A stretch of DNA of 64,000 nt. Source: Thelonectria olida. Its lineage: Eukaryota; Ascomycota; Sordariomycetes; Hypocreales; Nectriaceae. Shown piece after piece: positions 1 through 11,854 of this stretch. Under the pieces are notes generated by a model. It was not told the DNA's origin and did no database searches. It was given only the letters and a program-made list of their open reading frames with translations. The first letter of the stretch is position 1, and each line of letters begins with the position of its first letter. A program made the translations under genes and the position numbers. The stretch spans positions 3,224,001-3,288,000 of the forward strand of contig JAGPYM010000002.1 in the NCBI GenBank assembly GCA_020736575.1. The letters are read 5' to 3'.

Positions 1-23
1 ATACAGGACCGCGCTTGAGTATA

Positions 24-1477
24 CTATCGTGAAAACATCGTGATAAGACGGTGGATTATGGTTGGGTTACGGCGAAGGTAGATGGCGAAGGCGCCTACTG
101 CAATGGCCAGACCAATGGCCTTGGCTGGTCGGCGGTATACCCATAGGCTCCCCTTCATGCGGTCGTAGACCTCTGCCCAATGTAACTCACGGACCTGCTT
201 CTCGAACATCTCTTTTCCATCGTCCAGGGTCTGGTAGGCGCATTCATCGACGTTCCGGGCCGTCTTAAGGGCACTCAAGCTCGATATACGTCGCCACGAA
301 GCTAGGGTCTCAGGGGGGTAGAATTCGAACAACGTGCAAGAGTCGGCAATGAGTTTATCCAAGTCCATCTTGGGCGGGACCTTGCCGAGGATGACGTGTA
401 GCATATCGGGCTCGTCGATCTCGAATATCTCGTCTCGGCGATCGATAATTATCTGGGAAAAGACGTAGATGCTGAAGACAGGTTCGCGAGCCAGAAACAC
501 ATCGAATAGCCGAGCGATGTCACGGTAATCTTCGATGTTATGCGCATACATAGTTAGAGTCCCTGCCAATGCGTAAAATGGTTCTATACCAGCGAGATGT
601 CGTCGCAGTTTTGGGTCAGCGTTGCTGATGATATCAGGGAGAAGCCGCAGTTGTGAGGTGGTCGGAGCAAAGCTCGGGAGCATGAAGTCTCGTATTCTCA
701 GGACGGAAAGCCGTGCCAGCGTGCGAGCCCTCCATGCTGGCTCTAGCACCAATAGCAAGACTTGGCAGATATCATGGTAGCCCTGGAAGTAGCAGAGAAA
801 GGGATAACGACGCAGAACCTCGTTGATGAGGGCGGATAGTTCCGATTTACGCTGGGTCAACTCAGAATCAGATAGATCTGCAGGGCATGTTAGTCGACAA
901 GCTTTTCTTATTACCGGGGGCTACACGCACTGCTTGGATAGTAGATGAAGGAACGGTTCACGTCAAGCTGGACTTGATCCTCGTCTCTGTGGCGTGGCAG
1001 GTCCTTCCAGTCGAGAGGATCGACAGGGGGTTTGCCTGAGTCTCCAACATGTTCATGGCTGTCACTCGGACTGCGGTTGTCGGCAGATGGGAGGTCAAGT
1101 CCAAGCAGCAGGGGCCCTTAGAGGCACCATGTCAGCATGCGTCTGGTGTGTGTCCGGGAATAAGGAAGGGGCTTACAAGCTAGCCTGCGCAAGGCGTCAG
1201 AGAGAAGGCCACCTTTCCCTTCCGCGAGTGAGCGGAGGCGGCCGACATCTCTCCAAGTGCACGCATCCAGGATGTCTTTTCTTTTTTGGATGAAGAAAGG
1301 GTCAGTGTTCTGGCGGGCCGAGTCCGCATCGCTGAGGCCGGAGCCGGTACTGGAGCTCGAAGATGTGCGGGTGCTGCTGGTTCTGCTTCCACTGGCACCG
1401 GGAGTTTGACCGTCGGTCCCGGTGACAGGCGGGAGGGCGGCAGGGCCTTGAGTCGTGTGGTTTGGTTCCGACTCCAT
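24..1477 (-). CDS. gyp8: TBC-domain Rab GTPase-activating protein, Gyp8/TBC1D20 type
   Basis: Exons 1477-1177, 1116-931 and 877-24 join in frame to 446 aa; introns are 60 and 53 bp. Residues 1-60 are Ser/Thr-rich and probably disordered. The TBC domain follows: the WPLLLGLD block forms at the first splice junction, the arginine-finger segment (LDVNRSF) lies near residue 150 and the glutamine-finger segment (YFQGYHD) lies at the start of exon 3. Both catalytic fingers are present, so GAP activity is expected. A hydrophobic stretch (AIGLAIAVGAFAIYL) near the C-terminus fits a tail anchor, as in TBC1D20 and yeast Gyp8, which act on Rab1/Ypt1 at the ER and Golgi. The start is the first ATG in the frame of exon 1. 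The gene stands alone, with a large gap upstream. Family assignment is strong; assignment to the TBC1D20 branch rests on the anchor and the finger context. Confidence 0.88.
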
Positions 1478-4400
1478 CGGTTCAGACTGGCACGAGGCGC
1501 GGATTGCGATGGGAGCGACAATGGAAAGGTGGATGCAAAGGACGATGTAGTTATGCGGAGACTTTTACTTCATGGTGGCCGCCCGCAGCTGTGAGTTGTA
1601 GTCTGGAAAAGATGGAGACGGGAGGCAGTTATTAGACGCCCGGCAGCGAGAAGAGGACACACGCCCTTGTAGCGCGGCTGAGTGTCCCTATCAGAGCGCC
1701 TTCACGGGGAAAAGAAGGGGGGGGGAGTTGTAAAAAATAAAATAAAAAAACTAATGAGATTTGATATGTGATGACTGCCAGGATCCGGGGGACAACGCAA
1801 CAGCGTTGGTTGATGTCTCAGATTGTGACAGTGTGTGACAGTGTGTGTGATTGTGTGACGGTGACTGCGTCTGATGTTGGCGTGGATAAAAGTCGATGGT
1901 TTGTGGAGAGGTGCAGGTTCATCCTTGCCTCACTGGCCCTTTCACCGTATGCGTACATTGCAAGTTAGCACTGTGTACGAAGTTTGAGGTACCTAGGTAC
2001 GAAGCACATTGCCATAATGGCGACAGAACTCAGCAACTCATCGGAGCCGCAATGGACGAAGCGGAGGCCACGTAACTAAGGTACCTAGGTAACTAATAGC
2101 TGCTGTGTTGACCAGGATAGCGAGCCGAATGCCATGTGTCTTGCTTCTCAACCTCCAATATGTCGGTGGGCCGCACGCATCGAACGAATGGGAACGACTC
2201 AACCCTCGGAGCCATTGATTCCATTCCGACTTCACTCCGGCTTCATCACTGGCCACTGCATCCAGACTCATCCAGACCCTGGCACAAGACGAGCGGCCCG
2301 CTCCTCCCGCCTCTGGGTCATCATCATGGAGCTCACGCCCACCTGTGGCGCTGCCCCTGGAGTAAACCCTTGACCTCTTGTTGGTTTGACACTCCGCCCT
2401 GAACCAACACCCAAGCGCCTCGATTCGTTTCGGCTCCCAAAGTGGAAAAAGATCTTCATAAACTTCAGAGCCCATTCAGAGCGCGTTAAAGAGCATCAAC
2501 AACAACATTGCTTGACCATTGATACCACCTATCCTTGCCTTAATACTTCCTCTGGCCTCATCCCAAGCATATGTACCCGGTAATTACTGTATCCAGTAAA
2601 CGAGATGCATGAGATTGGGCCAATGGCAGGGCGAAAACGCGACCCAAGTTCCACATATTTTTGTCTGTTCCTTCAGCTATTCCTGCACCAGCTCGAGTAT
2701 CCACGCCTGGACTCAGCCAATTTAGCCTCCAGGCTATGAATTGGATTCTTCCTGCATGTCATACTGCGGGTGAAAGTGGCCACGGTGCCATCCAAGGGGC
2801 TGTGGTCTCCCCAGGCTTGATTCTGCGGATTGGAGCCCATACAGCATGCAGCATCTCACTGGACTGCCAACTGAGCTAATGCGAAGACGGCAAAGGGACT
2901 CTCTTTTCCGGAGCATATTCCCCTGGCCGATGTCTGTACTACTATGGACGCACATCGTATGTACGCGAACAGATACGAGAGCTCCAACATCAACAACGCA
3001 CTCGTCCAAACCACAGCAGACGAACCAGCTGTTTCCCAGTAGGTCTGTTGCGCTTTGTCCGGATTCGGAAAGCTCCGAGGTTAGGTGGATTGCAACTCCT
3101 ACGTAGTAGAACTGGTCTACTGCCATGACTGCAGATAGTCGAATGCAGGGTTTGTTGAAGATTGGTTTTACTGGAAAAGGATGCGCATCGTAGATCCGTT
3201 TCGCCAGCACACGCCTCCAAGGTCCGTTTCCAGGCCACTTCCCAGTACGTACCGATGTACTCTTTAGTAGCTTCTTTCGAGAATCTCCAGTAATTGTTCG
3301 CAAGCTGCGAAAACCACTTGAAGATGAATTAGACAGGGATAATAGGTTGGCAGATGCATGCATCCATTGTTTTTAGCCCATATCAATGAGAGACTTTGCA
3401 ATTCAAGCGGGTTCGCAGGCTTTATCGACATGAGAAGTGGACGGAAACCGTCGGCACTCATCCGGTAGTCACTGCCTTGGCATTCGCCATCGACTTGGCG
3501 ACTCTTTGGATGAATCAGTCTCACGAGAAGCCGCCTAATATGGCTACGTAATTGGTGAAGAATAAGACACGGTAGCTTCGCCGAAACAGTTGCGCGAGAC
3601 AGTTGCCTTGGGCATTGAGCTGAAGGACCAGAGAAATACCGGATTACCGCTGAGGATATCCCGGACAGAGGTGGGTATCCTGGTAACCGATGCAGATGTC
3701 AAAATGGAAATCTCGATGGAACTTAGATCAGATGGACCCTGTCTTCTGGGCGAGATGAGGTTGGAGAGAGTCACTTCTCCTAGCTGGAGGTGTTTGAGCT
3801 CCAACATCATCAACTGAGTCACTTTCGGTGCTTGACGAAGGCTTTTCAATCATTGTGGTCAATGCAAGCATGGCGATAAACGTGGTCCTTGGCGGTTGTC
3901 GTAAAGGGCGACCATCTTCAAGACCATTCAGGGGTTGCAATGTCAGCATCTCGAAGGGAAAGTTTTGACCAGCATTGCTCCTTTTAGTCTGGGGAGATGA
4001 GATGGCTTGCCGGGCTGTTGGCTGCTGTCAAGGGGCTGGAGCGAGCGGAAAATGTCGTGCGGGAAGGCAGGGCAGCTGAAGGCGGTGGAAGAGAGGGATC
4101 ATCGTTTGATGTTACCGAGATAGGTAGGATGGAAGTTGATTAGCTGCTTCTCTGCCAGGTGAGTTGTCGACGACGAGCTGCAATGCACGGGTGGTACCTT
4201 TGTTCGTCCAGTCTCTTATAAGTTACACGGTATGCTAGGTATTCGTTGACCTTGTCTGGTCTCGAGGAGCCTGTCACTGCGTGCCTAACCCTCTGGCTGC
4301 GTGAACAAGGGAAATACGGTCCATGTTGGCTCGGTAGTGTATGTAGTGTGCTTAGTAGTCGGTGGAGAGTGTGGAGGATGTGGCGGTGGCCCTGTCGAAG

Positions 4401-6404
4401 AAATGGCAAGGATACCAAGGTTGGGAAGGGTTCTTGGTGGGGGCTGTGCAGCCTCCGAAGCGTGAATCAACATCTGGTCGTCCAGACTTTGGAGGAGAGA
4501 CAGTGCATGAAGAAGACCGGCGAGCTGTAGGCAGCTGTTTTGGTGGATCATGTTGGCCACTATCATTCTTTTGATAGGGCGGTGAATGCAGCCCCGAGAA
4601 GGCCGGACAGGTTTCAACGCTTGTCTAGTGGGGCCGGGCGATGGTTGACATGAAGAACATGAAGGCTTTTCAGGACATGGATTGGAGAGTGTTGGTGGAA
4701 ATCGAGGAAAGCAAGTACTACGTAGTAACTCGGTCGACACGTAGTCTAGTTGCCGGCTTGGTTGCTGGACTCCATCATGTTGCGTTTGGTGATGGGTGAT
4801 ATCGGCTCGCTTTGCGAGAAGCTATAGAAAATGATGGAGTCACAAAAAGTTTGCTGATGACTCTGATGGTATAACGAATTGTGAATGAATGAAGTTTCGA
4901 TTTCAATAGATCAATCATGACGAAGTATGTATCGAATTGTTGGCTTGGTGAGAACTTACCTAAGGTACCTAGTAGGTAGGTAAGGTAGGTACGGTAGGCA
5001 AGTGCTGCCATTCCCCTGCACCTTCTAAGGATGGTTTTTGGGCTGAAAACTGTGACATGTAACTTCCGCAGCAGGACGCGGGGTTTAAGAGAGCTACTTG
5101 CTACATTAGCGGCCCCTTGGCATCATTGTTCTCCAAGGGCCGTCCAGTCGTCCATCCGTCTCCAAAAGACCCTAATGTCAGCCACTTGAGGCGCCAAGGT
5201 ACAATGTTTGCAGGGGTGGGCCACTCGGCCTGAGCTGAGCTTCTTTCCCAGACTGATTGGATGTTTGTATCCAAAACACACATCCAGTCACAAATCTTAT
5301 GCTCCTGTCTCGTTCGCAACGGGCCGTCGTGGGAAGAAACCAACCATCTCATCTCCTAGAGCCATCCGACATCTCGCATCTCCTCTTATTTGCCGTGTTG
5401 GTTGCCTGGCCGCTTTGTGCTGACTCCGCGCTGCACAGCCAACAGGGGACCAATACTTCGTACACACCCAGCAAAGGCATCGAGGGCTAGTCAAAGTGCA
5501 GCAATCAGGAAACACTTTAACCAAGATCGAAGACTTCTTTGCTTCGTATCGGACGCGCACCTGGTTGGATAAAGCTGCGTGGCCCTCCCAAGTCCTGCAC
5601 AAGCTGCAGCCTGGGTTCCTCACCGCGACCCTGCTTCATCTTGGCTGGCTTGATGTCGACTCTTTAGTTCGCTTACATTCTCCCGTTGCCGTCCAGCTCT
5701 TCTGTTAGGTCCCATACCTGCATACGGAACACGCGCCCCCGAAGCCCTACCCTGTCTTGCACATCAAGACAGAAGCCGATTGTGAATTGGACCACCCCCG
5801 AGTGGCCTGTCTGAGTAACTCGAGGGCCCCTCAGCCCCTCCATACCGCCTCTGCTTTTGTCTCACTTTCATCCTGTTCTGTGAGCAGCGGACAACAGCCG
5901 GCAAAGTCCCGGTAGTGGATTCTCAGATCCCAGCTTGGGATCGAAGCGCGGATTGCGAACTGCGGACTGTGAGCTGGGAGGCGTTGGGACCGCACACCAG
6001 CAACACCAGCAGCATCTGCGCATTGCCTCGTCTACAGAGACCCGGGCAAGTTTGGACTGAACGACCCAATTCAAGTGAGGGCCAGAGTGACTAGGCCCAC
6101 AGACAACTCACACGGGCGACACACACACACACACCCTCACACGCACACATCCACAGACGCGGCCACTCCTCATAAGATGCTCGCTCTTCCCGGCATAGGA
6201 ACGACGACTCGATATTGCCCCGAGTGTGCTGCTTACTGTTAGGACCTGGTCCAGAAAATCCCTGGGTGTTGGGCTTCTTTCTCCTTGTCCCACCCACTCC
6301 CGCCGGCCTTGTTCCCGCTCCCGCTCCCGTGCCCGCCCCCGGATTTTTGCTTCGACAGCCTCTCTGGCATTAACCCCCGGACTAAACACCCCTTACTAGC
6401 GAGG
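1478..6404. other. 4.9 kb gap with no convincing gene
   Basis: This gap separates the divergent starts of the Rab GAP and the Mms1-like gene. It holds a GT-rich simple repeat (about 1825-1862), a CA repeat (about 6120-6134), a perfect 12-bp palindrome GTACCTAGGTAC at 1989-2000, a related copy at 2081-2091, and a cluster of the same motif at about 4957-4999. Open frames here are short, overlap on both strands and show no recognisable domain. The longest starting with ATG is 3363-2734 (-), 209 aa, with no known motif. Pyrimidine-rich stretches before 6405 fit a 5' leader. A non-coding transcript or a lineage-specific gene cannot be excluded. Confidence 0.6.
1989..2000. repeat. 12-bp palindrome GTACCTAGGTAC
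   Basis: A perfect inverted repeat, with a partial copy 80 bp downstream (2081-2091). It is one member of a dispersed family found in many gaps of this window (about 4957, 11572, 20461, 23350, 34384, 42431, 44392, 47916, 48073 and 61840). I found no copy inside a coding exon. Its function is unknown to me. Confidence 0.7.
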
Positions 6405-9400
6405 ATGGCCTTTCAGAGTGCCGTCCTTAGAGATGGCGAGTGGGTGATGGAACGAGTCAATCTTCAAGACGCCCTGAAAGCCTCCACCGACCCCAAACTT
6501 CCCCCCGTTGCGGAGAGTCCCGAAGTCCCAGATTGCGGTATTCTTTCCAGGACTGTCATCGATAGCCCCTATGCTCACTGGATCATTCCTGTGCGACTGC
6601 GGTCTGAACATCATAACGATATTGCCTTTGTCGGAGTAAGTATGAATCCCTAAATCCCCGGCTGATACCCCTGATTCTTCATGTCGGCCACTGTATTTCT
6701 CCCCTACACCCAACATTGATTTTCTGTGCCCAGGTCATTTCTCGGAGCCCGAAAGTGCTCCCTGATATGATGGATAGTTCCACATGATTATCACCTTGAG
6801 AAGACACAGACACAAGCTAGGAGCTATTCACAACCCCACGAATTCCTCGACTTGTCGATTGCCTTTCCCAATAAGGACCTGGTGTTGGCAGCTTGCTGAC
6901 TTTGTTAGGACCGCTACGTCCAAATCAGCCAACTCCGCGAAGACGGCCAACTTCACGAAGTTATCAGGAAAACCGACTTTGACTACAGAATTCGAAATGC
7001 CGTTGCTATTGGACCACCGCCTCAGGACGACGCCAACATCAAACCACATAGCTTTATTAAGACGGAAGATCCTGACGTCCTGATGCAAGATGACACAAAT
7101 CCCTCGAGGACAAATCGACTCCAGCCCCTTCCCCCTCAAATTCTCGTTTTGATTCTCCAAACTGGGGACATCATCTTCCTCTTCGTTAGAGAACGCGCGG
7201 ATGGCTCTCTGGAGTTCGTCACTAGTAAATACGACAATTATAGAGACTTGGAGTTTCTTGGCTTTCATCTGGCCGTCGATCCATCGTCACGTTATATGGC
7301 AGCTGGTTCTAGCGAAGATGTCTTCATCGTGTACGAGCTGAAACCACTGGAAAGCCTCAACGCCCTTTATATCCGTGATGGGTCATTCAATCCTATCAAA
7401 AGCATTCGACCTCGTCAAACTCAGGGAATCATCCATAAGCTAGAGTTTCTACACCCGAGGCCAGAGGACGGCGACTTCAACATTGCACTGCTCCTGGTCG
7501 TATCTCGAAAGGAAGCAGGTCACCCGCATCCCAGGCTGCGGAACGTCGTGTACGACTGGGAGCTTGACGATGACCTCAAATCTGTGTTTGCAGAGGAGAC
7601 CACTGGCAATCTTGCACCGAACCAGGACGAGTTACCCCTTCTGATAATCCCTCTGAAGTTTAACGGGGCCTTCATTTCTATTTCGGCACAATCTACACGA
7701 ATTGGAATAGGAATAGTAGGAGACAACCTTAGATACGAGGACCTACCTGTAAAGGCCCCGGATACCAACGGTGCCCGAAAACCATTGTGGACCGCTTGGG
7801 CAAGACCATATCGCCTCAAAGATTATTTCGAGAAGACCGATGTTATCTACCTCGCTCGCGAAGATGGAGTTATCAACTACGTGGAGATCGACGAATCCTC
7901 ATATATGCCTACTGTGCACAATGTTGGGACGATTGAGACTGGCGTCTCCGACCCCACTGCCTTCACCACTGCATATGACCGCGTCGCAGATGTCCTCATA
8001 AATGGAGGGCCCTCGGCCCCAGGCGGGATTTGGAAGGCAAGTTTATGCAAATCGGCTTCTTGCACTCCGAGCTGATGATTGAGACAGCTTCACCCACGTA
8101 GCAGTATGAAGCAGGTGGGCACTATTCCCAACTGGTCCCCTGTTTGGGACTTGGCTACGACAGGTGACTACTCCTCGTGGACAGCTGAAAGGCCGAATAG
8201 CGACGTAGCCTCGAGACGAAGGCCTGCGTCAAAGTGGCTGCAAAGACCCGATCGCATCTTTTGTGCATCGGGCCAGGGGCTTGGTTCAGCCTTGACTGAG
8301 CTGAGATGGGGTCTCCAGGCCAGGATCGGGCTGGAGTTCGACTACAGCCACCTGGTGCGACAGTCGTGGATGTTCCCAGTGGACCCTCACGGTGAAGGGG
8401 GTCATTACGCTCTCTTCTCCCTTCCACACCTTTCTGAAGTATTTCATATCTCCGGTGATCTCGAAAGTGCCGACGCTCTGACTTCAGAATCCTCGCCGTT
8501 TGACATGTCATCTCGGACTATCTGCGCTGTGCAAAATGAGCAAGGCACTATTGTGCAAATCACCGAGACGTCGACAACTCTTGTTGTCCCTACACAAAGG
8601 TATTTTGGCCTCAACTGCCCGAATACTAGCCGGGTTTACATGTAAATGATTACTAACTTTCGCGACGAAGCTCGCGGCACTTTCACAATGACGTATTTGA
8701 GCAAAATGGAATAGTGGTAGGAAATGCGTTTTGCAAGGATGACCTCGTAGTATTGTCTACTTATCAGCATGACATGTCCGCAGTCCACCTCTTGCGGATA
8801 GACCAGATGCATATCGCAAGAGCCGGGTTGTGGGAAGTGCAGGGCGAAGTGACTTGTATTTCGATGTTCACAGTTTCCGAGACAACCTGGGTTGTAATGG
8901 GTGCGGTCGTGAATGCGTCACCATGCGTCTTGATATACTCCCTGGACGGCAACCTGCTGATTGCCAAGCAACTGGATGGACCAAATGGTAAGAAGTATCC
9001 CCTTTGCCACAGTTACAGATGGGAAACTAATCGCAATATATTTACCCAGAAACTGAGTCATACAATCGGCTAGAAGCTTTGACTAGCATCTCTGTCCTAA
9101 CAGAAGGCGTGGATGGTATTGTTCTTGTTCTAGGCGCTCGGAGTGGTCACATTGTCACCGCTAGAGTCAGTCGACATGACTCCGAGTGGAATTTCGCTGT
9201 AGAGCGATTAGGCACCGGCCCTGCCAATGTCTTCTCTGTCCCTAACTTTGGTGGCGAGGTCGCAGTCTTCGCATGTTCTGACAACACTTTGAGTATCCTA
9301 ACGGATTTCTCGCCAAGACACAACAAATTCAAGCTGAGGAACACGATTTGGCCGACGGACTTGCAAGACCCATCCCTACCGCCACCTCCGATTCGTTCTG

Positions 9401-10845
9401 TTTTCTGTCTTGACCAGAGTCTGTATGGGTACCATGGCCATGTGTCTTTGCTGATGCTCGCGGGGTCGCGTATACTTCTGGCAGACATTCGGCCCCATTT
9501 TGGGCCAGTGCCTCGCAGAATTTCACTACAGGGCACGCCGTCTAGGGTTCTGTATTCCAAGACGTGGAAGTGCCTGATAGTGGCGCATTTGCAGAACGAC
9601 CGCCCAACGCTCTCCTTCATCGACCCAGACTCTGGGGTGACCATTTCCCGTGCCTGTCACCGGGGCGACGATAAGCCTTTGGATTACATATCAGGGCTTG
9701 GAGTTCCAAATACCACAGTTCGTGCACTTTGCGAGTGGCTGTATGTCAAGGACGGCAAGACATTTCCTTTCATCATCGTCGGAACTAATTACGAAGTTCT
9801 GATCGTGTCAGTAAATGCTGTGGAAGCCGCCGGGGAAGACGGAACCTCCAGACAGCTCCGATACTATACACGATACAAAAGAAAGGGATATGGGGAAAGC
9901 ATCATCACGTCCGTCGTCGGATGTGCAGAGGGCCTCCTCATCTGCGCCGGCAATGTCTTGCATTGGGAAGTTCTCGATGTTGTAGAGAAAAAGCTGAAAC
10001 CAAGAAAGCAGTTTCGGCTGGATTCGGAGGTTATGTCATTAGAGGTGGCTGACGGGAAAGCCTTCGTATTGACTGCGAAGCACTCTTTGCAAGTGATTGA
10101 TCTGTTCGTCGAGTCGGGGACCACGGACATGGCACTCATTCACAGCGATCAAGTGACGCGGCGTGCTTACCACCAGATTGGATTGGGAGACTCTGTTGAG
10201 CCGGCAGGCAAGTGGCCGATTCACCTCGTTTCGACTGTGCAGGGCGGCATAACGGGCTTGTGGGTGCCCTGGAACCAGCGGAATAAAGATCTCCAGGTTG
10301 TTTTCGACGCACATCTACCCACAGCGATCAGGAGATTCCGGAGGGGACGCACTCGTCCAGTTGGCTTTAGCTTGAACCGAAAGCGGCGCTACGACAACCT
10401 CTCTACAACTGTTGATGGAGCCGAAGTGTTTGGTGTGGGCTTGCACGGGTCTTTGTACCACTTTTCGCTCATAGGCCCGGACCTCTGGCGTTTCCTATGC
10501 CTGGTTCAGACTCTAGCACACATGAGCGGAGAGGTATGCCCGTTGAGACGAGGCTCTCGGCTCCTGGGCCATGATTCCTTGGACATGGTGGTTGAATTGG
10601 AGCCCCGGCGATCCAGAAGCAATATGCACGTCAATGGCGACGTGCTGAGGAGATGCGTCGATCGACGGGCACTGAGGACGCTTTTGAGAGTCCCAGACGC
10701 TATCGATCTATTTTGCGAATACCTGGATGGAATTGAAGACGGAGCTTACACCGAGGGATTCCGTGAGGATGCGGACGAAGGACAGGAACGGTACATGGAG
10801 TTAGGCTACGATATCCTAGAGTACGTGCTGGCACCTGTGTTGTAG
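6405..10845 (+). CDS. Mms1/DDB1/CPSF160-superfamily beta-propeller protein
   Basis: Exons 6405-6635, 6909-8036, 8088-8599, 8671-8987 and 9050-10845 give 1327 aa in one frame. The N-terminal third has the MMS1_N-type pattern (PYAHWIIPVRLRSEHHNDIAFVG, then DRYVQISQL), a conserved IPNWSPVWDL block lies in the middle, and the C-terminal part resembles a CPSF_A region. Proteins of this superfamily are large multi-propeller scaffolds, such as DDB1, Rik1 and Mms1 in cullin-4 ligases or Cft1 and Rse1 in RNA processing. This one matches none of the canonical members clearly, so a ligase-scaffold role is inference. Intron 2 (8037-8087) starts with GC: the junction AAG|GCAAGT is the classic GC-AG donor, and the frame closes only with it. 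Intron 1 (273 bp) is unusually long and its internal structure is the least certain part. The start is the first ATG in frame. Confidence 0.82.
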
Positions 10846-11854
10846 GCTACCTATTCAAGCCGGAGAAGGGATATCTGTACGTCAAAGATGGAGGCGATTT
10901 TGTTTGATGAGAGCTGCTGCTTGTAGAGGACAGGACGTATGAATGAAGGCACATATTTGATTTGTTGGAGGGACGATTGATCTCGGCGCCCCAGTGAAAA
11001 CGCCGAAGAGACTTGTCTTATTTTCTCAAGTTGATGGCTTTGACAATTGTTTGTTTAATTGTTTGTATGTAGTGAGTGGTGTTGGAGGAGGAGGATTGTG
11101 GTGATTACATAATATGGCCTTCACACAATAATCTGGGTTGATTTCGGGAGGGCTTTAGTTTTTTTTCTATTTTTTTTTTTTTTTCGAATATATTCGTCAA
11201 GGCAGCCAGCCCGGACAGCTCTCGCAAGCGTCATAGCCCTCCTTTCGACCTGTCCGGAGTCGTCAGGTTGGTTCTCAAGCGGCAGCGCATCACTTCAACG
11301 GCTTGTGAGTCACGGAGTGTCACATTGGGCGATTGAGTCAGTGTTTGGTATTACGAAGATATCATAAATAATTATTCTCCTGTTTCTGAAGCTGGGTCGG
11401 CCTGAACAGAGCGTGCATGTTGCATCGAGTCCTGTCACGAGCTCTTTGGGTAGTAGTAGTTATTCGTACAGACACGCTAGATTATTCCAGCTGGTCCTCG
11501 GATTCGCCACCAAAGCTGTGGAAGCCTTGTTGAGCTGCTCAAGTTCTTTTTCTAATACTCAGTCAGCCAGTCTACCTACTGTAGTTACCAGGCAGGTAGG
11601 TACCTTAGGTTTATTACTCCGTACGAAGTACGCATCTGCATACATGGTCGGTAGTAGTGGGCTGCCCCGCCTTTAAAACCCCGTCTCAAAGCAACCCAAA
11701 GCCCACCTCTGTGACCTTGTCCCGCCCGCGAAGTCCAACACAGCCAAACGGACCATTCACCACGACCGAAAAAAGTCGACCCTTTCTCCTTCACCCCTCC
11801 ACCTCCACCACTCTGCGATCCTGTGACTATCCGCGAACTCACATATCGACAAAG
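10846..11854 (+). promoter_or_regulatory. Intergenic region: Mms1-like 3' end and eIF5B promoter/leader
   Basis: About 1 kb between two genes on the same strand. It contains a poly(T) run (about 11160-11184), a cluster of TACCTA/TAGGTA motifs (11572-11610) and, directly after it, the perfect palindrome GTACGAAGTAC (11621-11631), 224 bp before the eIF5B ATG. The last 150 bp are C-rich, as is common in leaders of highly expressed fungal genes. I see no coding region. Confidence 0.55.

Noticed and set aside
8600..8670. Apparent stop codon in the Mms1-like gene suggesting a pseudogene
   Set aside because: A normal 71 bp GT-AG intron with a TACTAAC branch site removes it and restores the frame, so the gene is intact.
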